From assembly GCA_964451785.1 (NCBI GenBank), contig CAYVJG010000067.1:1-5994 (forward strand): a stretch of 5,994 nt of DNA, read 5' to 3'. Each line of letters starts with the position of its first letter. Within the stretch, counting starts at the first letter, position 1. This document shows positions 1 through 5,956 of the stretch, one piece after another. This DNA comes from JAJYSO01 sp964451785. GTDB lineage: Bacteria; Bacteroidota; Bacteroidia; Flavobacteriales; Flavobacteriaceae. A program made the translations under genes and the position numbers. Below the pieces are notes generated by a model. It saw only the letters and a list, made by a program, of their open reading frames with translations. It made no database searches and was not told where the DNA came from.

Positions 1-896
1 TGATTGCCGCTCCTTTTACCCCAATGAAAAAAGATGGCAGTGTTAACCCGGAGGCTGTTAAGTCGTACTATCAATTTTTAAAACGCAATGGTGTTATTGG
101 CGCCTTTATTAATGGCTCAACGGGTGAAGGTGTTTCGCAGACCCAAGAGGAAAAGAAGCTAATTATGAAAGCTTGGGCTGAAGCTGTAGCTGGTGATACT
201 GATTTTAAAGTTATTGCCTTAGCTGGAGGAACCTGCCTAAATGATGCTATTGAATTAGCTCAATATGCTGATGAATGTAAATTGGATGCCGTAGCCTTGA
301 CAGCGCCTTACTATTTTAAACCCGCTAACATCGAGCGGTTAGCAGCAACTTGCCAAGTGGTAGCTGAGGCCGCGCCGACACTTCCTTTTTACTATTACCA
401 TATTCCGGTTTTAAATGGAACTAATTTGCCGATGTATGCATTGTTGCAAGCTGTAGATGGACGCATAGAAAATTTTGCAGGCATTAAGTATACACATGAA
501 GATTTTATGGATTTCCTCAGTTGCTTAAACTATAAATCCGGTAAATACGATATGCTGTGGGGACGTGATGAAAACATGCTTTCTGCGCTAGTATTAGGAA
601 CAGAAGGCGCTGTGGGCAGTACATATAACTACGCCGCTCCTCTTTATAACGATATGATTGCAGCTTTTCAAGATAACGATTTAGTGAAAGCTCGTGCTTT
701 ACAACAACAATCTATTGACATGATTCGCTTATTAGGAAAGTATGGCGGTATTGCAACAGGGAAAGCTTTTATGAAGTTAGTCGGGGTAGATTGTGGCGAA
801 TTTAGATTACCTGTAAGTAATATGTCTGCACAGCAATTTGAAGCGTTTAAAGAAGACGTGAAGCAAGTTGGTTTCGAATCTTTTAGATCTAAATAA
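1..896 (+). CDS. nanA: N-acetylneuraminate lyase (5' end outside the window)
   Basis: Class I aldolase that splits N-acetylneuraminate into N-acetylmannosamine and pyruvate in the cytoplasm, the first intracellular step of sialic acid use. The frame is open to the window edge, and the residues before the Met at 24 read IAAPFTP, the typical N-terminal strand of the DHDPS/NAL family. That Met is therefore internal and only about ten or so residues are missing. Counting from it, the family motif GSTGEG is at 31-36, the YHIP segment with the catalytic Tyr at 125-128, and the Schiff-base Lys at 155 in AGIKYT. The TEGAVGSTYNY stretch at 193-203 is also conserved. The FYYYHIP and GAVGSTYNY segments resemble vertebrate NPL more than E. 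coli NanA, so this is an animal/Bacteroides-type lyase; that comparison is from memory. It stops 2 nt before the next gene. DHDPS or another aldolase of the fold is unlikely given the operon partners. Confidence 0.95.
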   Translation, partial: IAAPFTPMKKDGSVNPEAVKSYYQFLKRNGVIGAFINGSTGEGVSQTQEEKKLIMKAWAEAVAGDTDFKVIALAGGTCLNDAIELAQYADECKLDAVALTAPYYFKPANIERLAATCQVVAEAAPTLPFYYYHIPVLNGTNLPMYALLQAVDGRIENFAGIKYTHEDFMDFLSCLNYKSGKYDMLWGRDENMLSALVLGTEGAVGSTYNYAAPLYNDMIAAFQDNDLVKARALQQQSIDMIRLLGKYGGIATGKAFMKLVGVDCGEFRLPVSNMSAQQFEAFKEDVKQVGFESFRSK

Positions 897-898
897 CG

Positions 899-2059
899 AT
901 GCGCACTCAGTCCTGTCTGGCAGTAGTCTGTTTAATTCTATGGGTCAGTTCTTGTAAAAAATCTCCTATGTCTTCAACTCAAAATCCCCCTAATTTCACT
1001 TGGCAAGAAGCCGGTCATTTACCAACTTTAGAAAATGGAAATCCTTCTCCTGGATTAGCTGGTCCTGTCACAGGCGTGTCACACGATGTTTTATTCTTTG
1101 GTGGCGGTTCTAATTTTCCGGATGCCGCTCCTTGGAAGGGCGGACATAAAACTTACTATTCTACGTTACATCTTTTTAAAAAAGTTGCTGATTCACTCAT
1201 AGCCTTGCCTACTGAAGTCGAGTTACCTTATCCTGTAGCCTATAGTGCTAATATAACCACTTCAAGAGGTGTAGTTGTTGCCGGTGGAGAGAATGCTCAA
1301 GGCGCTATTGCTCAGGTATTACTACTAAATTGGCGAGATGACAGCTTGCAGATTGAAGTTCTTCCTGACTTACCACAAGCGCTTACCGGAGCTTCGGCCA
1401 CGGTGCAAGACGATGTGGTTTATCTTGTGGGAGGGCAGAATGAGAATCAGGTTTCTGATCAACTTTATCGCTTAGATTTAACCGCGCCAGATAAAGGATG
1501 GGTTGCCTTGCCAGCATTGCCTTATGCGGTTAGTCATACTGTATTGTATGCTGCTAATTACAAGGACTCACCAAGTTTGTTTGTTGTCGGTGGACGCCAA
1601 GGGCAACCTCAATCGCCGAGTTTGTTGTTTGATAAAGTATATAGATTTGATATTGCTTCACAGCAGTGGCACAAAGCTACAGCCTTGCCTTATGCCTTAT
1701 CAGCAGCTACAGGTGTCACTTGGAAAGATGAAGGATTGTTAGTGTTTTCAGGTGATCAAGGGGCAACTTTTCACAAAACAGAAGAATTGATTTTTGCTAT
1801 TGCTAAAGCGCAAGATACGACTAAGGTTGAGCGCTTGACAGCTGAAAAAAATACCTTACAAGCTAATCACCCTGGCTTTGAAAGCGTGGTATTGTGGTAT
1901 GATTTTGCTACACAAAACTGGCAGAAAATCGATACAATTCCTTTTCCGGGTCAAGTAACTACTACAGCTTTGCTTTGGGATAGCGAAATTGTAATTCCCG
2001 GAGGAGAAATTAGAGCTGGTGTGCGTACGCCGCAAATTATCGTTGGAAAACTAAACTAA
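899..2059 (+). CDS. nanM: Kelch-repeat lipoprotein, N-acetylneuraminate epimerase / cyclically permuted mutarotase family
   Basis: Probable sialic acid mutarotase, which speeds conversion between the alpha anomer released by sialidases and the beta anomer used by transport and catabolism. It starts with a lipoprotein signal: Arg at 2, a hydrophobic stretch at 7-16, and lipobox VSSC with the lipidated Cys at 19, followed by KK. It should be anchored in the periplasm or on the outer membrane. The rest is a six-bladed Kelch propeller. Gly doublets after hydrophobic strands occur near 68-70 (FFGGGSNFPD), 129-130, 178-179, 231-232, about 285 (degenerate SGDQG) and 368-369 (IPGGEIRAGVRTP). The first and last motifs are typical of the cyclically permuted mutarotase family. 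The ATG lies 2 nt after the lyase stop, so translation is probably coupled. Family assignment is firm; activity on Neu5Ac is inferred from the operon. Confidence 0.9.
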   Translation: MRTQSCLAVVCLILWVSSCKKSPMSSTQNPPNFTWQEAGHLPTLENGNPSPGLAGPVTGVSHDVLFFGGGSNFPDAAPWKGGHKTYYSTLHLFKKVADSLIALPTEVELPYPVAYSANITTSRGVVVAGGENAQGAIAQVLLLNWRDDSLQIEVLPDLPQALTGASATVQDDVVYLVGGQNENQVSDQLYRLDLTAPDKGWVALPALPYAVSHTVLYAANYKDSPSLFVVGGRQGQPQSPSLLFDKVYRFDIASQQWHKATALPYALSAATGVTWKDEGLLVFSGDQGATFHKTEELIFAIAKAQDTTKVERLTAEKNTLQANHPGFESVVLWYDFATQNWQKIDTIPFPGQVTTTALLWDSEIVIPGGEIRAGVRTPQIIVGKLN

Positions 2060-2136
2060 AATATTGCGTTTTTAGGCTTGGTTAACCACCAGATTACGCT
2101 CTAAAAACAAGTCAGAATAAACTTAAACTTATAAAA
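2060..2136 (+). other. Intergenic gap with inverted repeat between nanM and the transporter gene
   Basis: This is the only sizeable gap in the operon. It holds an 8-bp inverted repeat, gtttttag at 2068-2075 and ctaaaaac at 2101-2108, enclosing the perfect palindrome TGGTTAACCA at 2079-2088. No U-run follows, so a terminator is unlikely, and no TAnnTTTG box is seen. It could be an mRNA processing or stabilising stem, or an operator. The function is unknown and the repeat may be chance in AT-rich DNA. Confidence 0.3.
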
Positions 2137-3387
2137 ATGAGTCAGAAAAAAATATACCCTTGGGTAGTTGTTGCCCTACTGTGGGGTGTCGGAATGATGA
2201 ACTATTTAGACAGGCAAATGCTAGCGACCATGCGGCCGGCAATGCAAATAGACATTGAGGCTTTACAGTCAGCTACAAAATTTGGCTTCTTAATGGGGAT
2301 TTTTCTTTGGGTATATGGCTTTATGAGTCCTGTAGCCGGCATTCTGGCTGATAAACTCAATCGTAAATGGTTGATTGTCGGAAGTTTACTAGTGTGGTCA
2401 GGCGTAACTTATGGAATGGGGTATGCCACCACCTATGATCAACTCTATGTGTTGCGCGCCATCATGGGAATTAGTGAAGCGCTCTATCTCCCCACAGGTC
2501 TAGCTTTAATAGCAGATTATCACAAAAAAGAAACACGCTCTTTAGCTATAGGTATTCATATGACAGGCTTGTATTTAGGGTCGGCCTTAGGTGGTTTTGG
2601 AGCCACTATTGCGGCTGCTTACACTTGGCATGTGACTTTTCATACCTTTGGGTTAATCGGAATTGCTTATGCCTTAATTGTCGCCGTATTTTTAAAGGAA
2701 CACAAAGGACATAAAACGGTTAAATCTCAAGTGGGTAATTCTAAAAAACCTCCATTCTTAAAAGGGCTGGCAGTTTTGTTTACAAATGTCTCTTTTTGGG
2801 TCATCTTACTTTACTTTGCGGTGCCGAGTTTACCGGGCTGGGCAACGAAAAACTGGTTGCCGACTTTATTTGCTAATAACCTAGATATGCCAATGGCCTC
2901 GGCTGGTCCACTCTCTACAATCACTTTAGCTGTTGCTTCATTTGTGGGCGTTATTTTCGGCGGTTGGTTGTCTGATAGATGGGTGCAAAAAAATGTAAAA
3001 GGACGTGTATATACAGGAGCTATAGGTTTAGGATTGATGGTGCCGGGCTTACTCTTTTTAGGATTTGGTCAGAGTGTGGTTGCCTTGATGGGAGCTGGAA
3101 TCTGTTTCGGAATCGGTTTTGGTATGTTTGATGCCAATAATATGCCTATTCTTTGTCAATTTATATCGTCAAAATATCGCGCTACAGGTTATGGCGTGTT
3201 AAATATGATGGGGGTTTTCTTAGGCGCATTTATTACAGATTTTTTAGGGAAAGCTACAGATGCGGGGCATTTAGGGCGTGATTTTGTTGTTCTAGGAGGT
3301 GTTGTTTTAGTGGCGCTATTGATACAAGTAACTTGTTTAAATCCTAAGGCTAATGATTTTGATGAGGTTGAAACATTAGAAAACTAA
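2137..3387 (+). CDS. MFS transporter, ACS-type, probable sialic acid permease (NanT-like)
   Basis: Inner-membrane secondary transporter, probably a proton symporter bringing N-acetylneuraminate into the cytoplasm. The 416 residues form about 12 hydrophobic segments with a central hydrophilic loop near 187-207. NYLDRQML at 22-29 at the end of TM1 is typical of the anion:cation symporter branch (hexuronate and sialate permeases). MFS motif A is at 68-77 (GILADKLNRK), with a second-half counterpart at 275-281 (GGWLSDR). RAIMGISEA at 107-115 and the KETR turn at 131-134 are also typical of the family. It lies between the mutarotase and the epimerase, as NanT does in Bacteroidota sialic acid loci, which is the main reason for the substrate call. 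The sequence alone would also allow a hexuronate or other sugar acid. The chosen ATG follows an A-rich stretch, with hydrophobic TM1 beginning about eight residues later. Confidence 0.9.
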   Translation: MSQKKIYPWVVVALLWGVGMMNYLDRQMLATMRPAMQIDIEALQSATKFGFLMGIFLWVYGFMSPVAGILADKLNRKWLIVGSLLVWSGVTYGMGYATTYDQLYVLRAIMGISEALYLPTGLALIADYHKKETRSLAIGIHMTGLYLGSALGGFGATIAAAYTWHVTFHTFGLIGIAYALIVAVFLKEHKGHKTVKSQVGNSKKPPFLKGLAVLFTNVSFWVILLYFAVPSLPGWATKNWLPTLFANNLDMPMASAGPLSTITLAVASFVGVIFGGWLSDRWVQKNVKGRVYTGAIGLGLMVPGLLFLGFGQSVVALMGAGICFGIGFGMFDANNMPILCQFISSKYRATGYGVLNMMGVFLGAFITDFLGKATDAGHLGRDFVVLGGVVLVALLIQVTCLNPKANDFDEVETLEN

Positions 3388-3395
3388 ATTTTACA

Positions 3396-4559
3396 ATGAT
3401 TGATTTTACAGCATATAAAAAACAGTATAAAGACGAGTTGCTCAATAAGGTGATTCCCTTTTGGATGCATCACTCTGAAGATACTGAATACGGTGGATAT
3501 TTTACCTGTCTCGATCGTGAAGGAAAGGTTTTTGATACCGATAAATTCGTTTGGCTACAATGCCGACAAGTATGGTTGTTTGCTAAGTTATATAATACCG
3601 TTGGACAGCGCGAAGACTGGTTGAAATTTGCGCTAAATGGCGCTGATTTTTTGCAGAAACACGGCATGGATGCACAGGGAAATTGGTATTTTTCTTTAAA
3701 TAGACAAGGCCACCCGTTAGTGCAACCGTACAATATCTTTTCAGATTGTTTTGCCGCCATGGCTTTTGGACAGCTTTATAAAGCGACAAAACGCGAAGAA
3801 TATGCTGATTTGGCAAATAAAACCTTTCGCAATATTCTAAATCGGCAAGCTAACCCTAAAGGGAAATACTCTAAAGCTTTTCCGGGAACACGTGACTTGA
3901 AAAATTTTGCGCTTCCAATGATCTTAAGTAACCTGGTGTTGGAATTAGCTCATTTTCTCGATAAAGATTTAATCGATTCAACTATTCAGCATGGCATTCA
4001 CACCGTGATGAATGAGTTTTATCGTCCTGATTTAGGGGTGATTTTAGAGAATATTCACGCCGATAATTCCTTTTCAGATTCATTTGAAGGACGATTAGTA
4101 AATCCGGGACACGGCTTAGAAGCGATGTGGTTTATGATGGATTTGGGTGAAAAACTTGGCGATACAAGTTTGATTGAAAAAGCAAAAGATATCGGATTGC
4201 AACTGCTCGATTACGGTTGGGATAAATCGCATGACGGTATTTTTTATTTTATGGATGTAAAGGGAAACCCTCCTCAACAATTAGAATGGGATCAGAAATT
4301 GTGGTGGGTACATTTAGAGGCGATAATAGCGATGTTAAAAGGCTATAAACACACTAAAGACGAAAGATGTTGGCAGTGGTTTGAGCGTTTGCACGATTAC
4401 AGTTGGCAACATTTTGCAGATGAAGAACACGACGAATGGTACGGTTATCTCAACAGACAAGGTGAAGTTTTACTGCCGCTTAAAGGTGGTAAATGGAAAG
4501 GTTGCTTTCACGTGCCTAGAGCCATGTTGCAAGCTTGGGAGACTTTAGACTCCATATAA
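3396..4559 (+). CDS. AGE/RenBP-type N-acylglucosamine 2-epimerase (ManNAc to GlcNAc)
   Basis: Cytoplasmic (alpha/alpha)6-barrel epimerase that interconverts N-acetylmannosamine and N-acetylglucosamine without phosphorylation, taking the sugar product of the lyase. The 387 residues match the usual length (about 390-420). The residues I recall as essential in the Anabaena AGE enzyme fall at the same numbers here: Arg57 (LQCRQVW), His239 (NPGHGLEA), Glu308 (WWVHLEAI) and His372 with Arg375 (FHVPRAM). Other family blocks are RDLKNFALPM at 166-175 and GGYF at 33-36. The gene starts 8 nt after the transporter stop, so it belongs to the same transcript. Bacteroides calls this gene nanE, but it is unrelated to the TIM-barrel ManNAc-6-phosphate epimerase NanE of E. 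coli, so no symbol is given. A GlcNAc kinase would be needed next and is not in the window. Cellobiose or mannose epimerases of the same fold are less likely in this context. Confidence 0.94.
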   Translation: MIDFTAYKKQYKDELLNKVIPFWMHHSEDTEYGGYFTCLDREGKVFDTDKFVWLQCRQVWLFAKLYNTVGQREDWLKFALNGADFLQKHGMDAQGNWYFSLNRQGHPLVQPYNIFSDCFAAMAFGQLYKATKREEYADLANKTFRNILNRQANPKGKYSKAFPGTRDLKNFALPMILSNLVLELAHFLDKDLIDSTIQHGIHTVMNEFYRPDLGVILENIHADNSFSDSFEGRLVNPGHGLEAMWFMMDLGEKLGDTSLIEKAKDIGLQLLDYGWDKSHDGIFYFMDVKGNPPQQLEWDQKLWWVHLEAIIAMLKGYKHTKDERCWQWFERLHDYSWQHFADEEHDEWYGYLNRQGEVLLPLKGGKWKGCFHVPRAMLQAWETLDSI

Positions 4560-4587
4560 AGAGTGTTTTGTATATATTTGGATAGCA

Positions 4588-4622
4588 AAATCCCTTATAC
4601 TTCTGTTTAGTGTAGGGGGTTT
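4588..4622 (+). terminator. Stem-loop terminator of the sialic acid operon
   Basis: A 13-bp stem pairs 4588-4600 (aaatcccttatac) with 4610-4622 (gtgtagggggttt) around a 9-nt loop, 28 nt after the epimerase stop. Four of the pairs are G-U and hold only in + strand RNA; on the minus strand they become A-C mismatches. The structure therefore acts for the + operon, not for the converging nuclease gene. The U tract after it is weak (ttgaatttta), so efficiency is uncertain. Confidence 0.6.
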
Positions 4623-4635
4623 GAATTTTATAAAC

Positions 4636-5136
4636 TTAGCGCCGTCTAAATTCCCATGGCGGGGTAGGGTGCTTGTCATGCCATAAACCGCGATGAGTGT
4701 TTTGAGCTTCTTGTTGGGCTTTAGCATAAGAACTGTCTTCTGAATACTTTGAATAGTGCCAAGCCATTCCTTTTTCTACCATGCGTTTGTTGATGTTTTG
4801 ACCGTTGAGGTATAAGGTGACTATGAGTCGACCGTAGCCATCGAATTTTCCATTGGTCCTAACGGTAACTTTTTTGCCATCTATCCAATTTTTTAAAGTC
4901 TGTTTGGCTTTTTTACCGTAGGCTTGTCCGCCTCGAGTTTCAGGCGCATCTATGTGTTCAAATCGAAGAGTGATGGTTAAATCGTGATACAACATTTTGG
5001 CAGTGTCTCCATCGGATACATGTGTAATGAGTGCCTTAAATTCGAGTTTGTGCGTGTCATTGTCAGTAGTGGAACTGGTGCTGTTGCAGGAAAAGCTGAC
5101 TATTACAAAAAGTAGGAGGAATAAGTGCTTCATCAT
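4636..5136 (-). CDS. Thermonuclease-family (SNase-like) lipoprotein
   Basis: Probable calcium-dependent nuclease of the staphylococcal nuclease fold, exported and lipid-anchored, which may degrade extracellular or periplasmic nucleic acid. From the ATG at 5136 the protein has 166 residues: a short charged start (MMKH), a hydrophobic core, and lipobox FSC with Cys17. A Ser/Thr-rich linker and the SNase domain (about 33-160) follow. Family residues are present: DGD at 42-44, the catalytic Arg58, Asp63 and Glu66 in LRFEHIDAPE, and Arg103 in GYGR, equivalent to Arg35, Asp40, Glu43 and Arg87 of the S. aureus enzyme. It ends in the WHDKHPTPPWEFRR block common in bacterial homologues. The frame is open to an ATG at 5163, but that would put nine polar residues before the signal and start almost on the promoter box. 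The 5133 or 5136 start fits better. It converges on the sialic acid operon and shows no functional link to it. Confidence 0.9.
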   Translation of the reverse strand: MMKHLFLLLFVIVSFSCNSTSSTTDNDTHKLEFKALITHVSDGDTAKMLYHDLTITLRFEHIDAPETRGGQAYGKKAKQTLKNWIDGKKVTVRTNGKFDGYGRLIVTLYLNGQNINKRMVEKGMAWHYSKYSEDSSYAKAQQEAQNTHRGLWHDKHPTPPWEFRRR

Positions 5137-5160
5137 AAAATTAAGACATGAATAGGCTGG

Positions 5161-5168
5161 CAAATATA
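5161..5168 (-). promoter_or_regulatory. Bacteroidota-type -7 promoter box for the nuclease lipoprotein gene
   Basis: Read on the minus strand this is tatatttg, an exact fit to the Bacteroidota sigma consensus TAnnTTTG. It lies 24 nt before the ATG at 5136, which would give a short leader. No clear TTTG-type -33 box is seen at the expected distance; that position falls within the tRNA-like remnant. Confidence 0.5.
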
Positions 5169-5179
5169 ATTCTTTTTAG

Positions 5180-5253
5180 CTCCTCAGACTGGACTCGAAC
5201 CAGTGACCCTCTGATTAATCCCGCAGGTGCGGGACTCTAACCAACTGCGCCAA
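5180..5253 (-). pseudogene. tRNA-Asn-like remnant: 3' half intact, anticodon arm replaced, 5' acceptor strand missing
   Basis: On the minus strand, 5218 to 5180 reads as the 3' half of a tRNA: end of the anticodon loop (TTAA), TCAGA stem strand, variable loop GGGTC, T-arm ACTGG-TTCGAGT-CCAGT with 5 perfect pairs, acceptor strand CTGAGGA and discriminator G. The acceptor strand and discriminator G fit tRNA-Asn(GTT), judged from memory of the E. coli sequence. Upstream, 5253-5235 resembles a D-arm (gcgcagttggttagag), but the anticodon-stem region is replaced by the hairpin cccgc-aggt-gcggg (5220-5233). Nothing before the D-arm pairs with CTGAGGA. It has no usable anticodon and cannot fold as a full tRNA. 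An automated tRNA search may report it as a low-scoring tRNA. No CCA is encoded. It overlaps the end of the GIY-YIG reading frame, whose TAA stop lies in the remnant. Confidence 0.75.
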
Positions 5254-5355
5254 TTTTCCGTTTGGGATAAAATCTGTTTGGATAAGCTTTTCGATAAGCG
5301 TTCTACTTTTTTGTTTTTCTTCGGAATTATAAAAATCTCAAGTTTCAGGGTTATT

Positions 5356-5407
5356 TGACTGTGATTTTTATTGTAGAACTACTTCGTAGTTCTGTAAGAT
5401 ACAGTCA
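5356..5407. repeat. Nested inverted repeats
   Basis: An outer pair, tgactgt (5356-5362) with acagtca (5401-5407), encloses an 8-bp perfect stem, agaactac (5375-5382) with gtagttct (5386-5393), loop ttc. G-U and A-U pairs extend the inner stem to 5371-5397 in + strand RNA. A GTAG tetranucleotide (5373-5376) at the foot of the palindrome recalls REP elements handled by REP-associated tyrosine transposases. That link is only suggestive. Confidence 0.5.
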
Positions 5408-5415
5408 TCTCAGTG

Positions 5416-5434
5416 CCCCGAGTTGCACTCGGGG
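5416..5434. repeat. GC-rich perfect hairpin
   Basis: Stem ccccgagt (5416-5423) pairs perfectly over 8 bp with actcgggg (5427-5434), loop tgc. It is the strongest hairpin in the insert. No T-run follows directly on either strand, so it is not a typical terminator. Confidence 0.6.
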
Positions 5435-5445
5435 TTAATTATATT

Positions 5446-5462
5446 CAACCATTCCATGGTTG
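5446..5462. repeat. Perfect 7-bp hairpin
   Basis: caaccat (5446-5452) pairs with atggttg (5456-5462) around the 3-nt loop tcc. It lies 11 bp after the GC-rich hairpin and belongs to the same cluster. Confidence 0.5.
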
Positions 5463-5490
5463 GCCGTCAATATAAACAGGTGTATTTTTT

Positions 5491-5509
5491 AAAAAGGCCG
5501 AAGACCTTT
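5491..5509 (-). terminator. Possible minus-strand terminator within the hairpin cluster
   Basis: On the minus strand, aaaggtc (5509-5503) pairs with ggccttt (5499-5493) around ttc, with one G-U pair, and runs into five T residues (5495-5491). The same stem is mismatched on the + strand. It would stop minus-strand transcripts before the C-terminal GIY-YIG fragment. Confidence 0.45.
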
Positions 5510-5520
5510 AATGTGATTAA

Positions 5521-5590
5521 CCCTGTACAAACGAAGTGAAGTGCGGGGGCAAGGTAACGCCTACCTCTGCTGAACCCCGAAGGGTGTTCA
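5521..5590. repeat. Three adjacent stem-loops, possible folded RNA core
   Basis: ccctgtac (5521-5528) pairs with gtgcgggg (5541-5548), helped by three G-U pairs in + strand RNA. aggta (5552-5556) pairs with tacct (5562-5566). tgaacccc (5571-5578) pairs with gggtgttca (5582-5590) with one bulged base and loop gaa. A further pairing of tgtacaa (5524-5530) with ttgtacg (5603-5609) would close the whole set like a multibranch junction. Confidence 0.4.
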
Positions 5591-5631
5591 ATAGCAAAGG
5601 AATTGTACGAGTTATTATTTTTTTGTAAAAT

Positions 5632-5673
5632 TGTTCTACACCATCGATTATCAAATAAATAAGGTGTAGAACA
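5632..5673. repeat. 11-bp perfect inverted repeat
   Basis: tgttctacacc (5632-5642) and ggtgtagaaca (5663-5673) are perfect complements separated by 20 AT-rich bases. The core tgtagaac is shared with the hairpin at the other end of the insert (5372-5379), so it may mark the edge of an inserted unit. Confidence 0.55.
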
Positions 5674-5956
5674 TCACATTCTTAAATATCTAATCATCTA
5701 ACATCTAATTTGTTACCAACTCCGGAACTTTAGTAAAAATGTAAAATTTATTTTTTGGTTTAAAATAAATATCAATTTCTTATAAGAAAATACTTTTAGC
5801 TCCCAAGGTCTAAATTTAGAAGTAAAAGTATTGAAAGGAGAGGCGTTGTGTTTTACAAGTCGTTGCCACGGATCTTGCGAAGACCCGATATAAAAAGTAT
5901 CCGCCGATTCGGAATATATGATGTATAGGTAGAACTTGTCCATAAATTTAGGGCAT

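Larger units (their letters stand above)
5341..5680. repeat. Hairpin-rich insert, REP-like or structured-RNA region
   Basis: This non-coding stretch inside the broken GIY-YIG gene is a near-continuous run of stem-loops at 5371-5397, 5416-5434, 5446-5462, 5493-5509, 5521-5548, 5552-5566, 5571-5590 and 5632-5673. Four have CTTCG or its complement CGAAG at or near the tip. The 8-mer tgtagaac occurs near the left end (5372-5379), inverted at 5633-5640 and again directly at 5665-5672. No open frame with a recognisable product is present on either strand. It resembles clustered REP-type palindromes or a folded RNA. No known RNA family could be assigned by eye, including group I and II introns, RNase P and tmRNA. 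Confidence 0.55.
5215..5943 (-). pseudogene. GIY-YIG nuclease gene, split by about 450 bp of hairpin-rich DNA
   Basis: The N-terminal half starts at the ATG at 5943 and reads MDKFYLYIIYSESADTFYIG, with YIIY (7-10) and YIG (18-20) forming the GIY-YIG motif, then Arg28, His32 and WELK at 47-50. After about residue 52 (near 5790) the similarity ends, and the frame runs through unrelated AT-rich codons to a stop at 5713. The C-terminal half reappears at 5337-5215 in the same frame, containing KQKSRTLIEKLI, IPNGKLAQLV and RVPHLRD. This is the ending I recall for short Bacteroidota GIY-YIG proteins of about 90-100 residues. The roughly 20 residues between the halves, which should carry the catalytic Glu, are missing or scrambled. 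The 76-residue frame is thus a truncated, probably inactive product. The last 12 codons are read from tRNA-like sequence. Simple decay is most likely; removal of the middle as an intron is possible but unsupported. Confidence 0.8.

Noticed and set aside
24..26. ATG at 24 as the start of the lyase gene
   Set aside because: The codons before it (IAAPFTP) are the conserved beginning of the NAL fold, so the true start lies outside the window.
1503..1742. 79-residue + strand frame inside the mutarotase gene
   Set aside because: It overlaps a well-supported Kelch gene in another frame and shows no recognisable domain.
3470..3816. Two minus-strand frames of 96 and 77 residues opposite the epimerase gene
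   Set aside because: Both are antisense to a strongly conserved AGE coding region and have no domain features.
4545..4727. 60-residue minus-strand frame between the epimerase and nuclease genes
   Set aside because: It overlaps the 3' ends of both real genes and the terminator, and its sequence is not protein-like.
5180..5253. Functional tRNA
   Set aside because: The 5' acceptor strand has no complement to CTGAGGA, the D-stem has a mismatch, and the anticodon stem is replaced by an unrelated hairpin, so no anticodon can be presented.
5341..5680. CRISPR array or retron RNA
   Set aside because: There are no regularly spaced identical repeats, and no reverse transcriptase or cas gene is in the window. 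The hairpins differ in sequence and spacing.
5341..5680. Group I or group II intron
   Set aside because: I could not find a domain V-like hairpin, a GTGYG start paired with a suitable end, or a group I P3/P7 core. The flanking gene halves also do not join without loss of residues.
5670..5715. Short tandem repeat (catcta-like units near 5685-5710)
   Set aside because: The units vary in length and sequence and are low-complexity AT-rich DNA; too weak to call a repeat.
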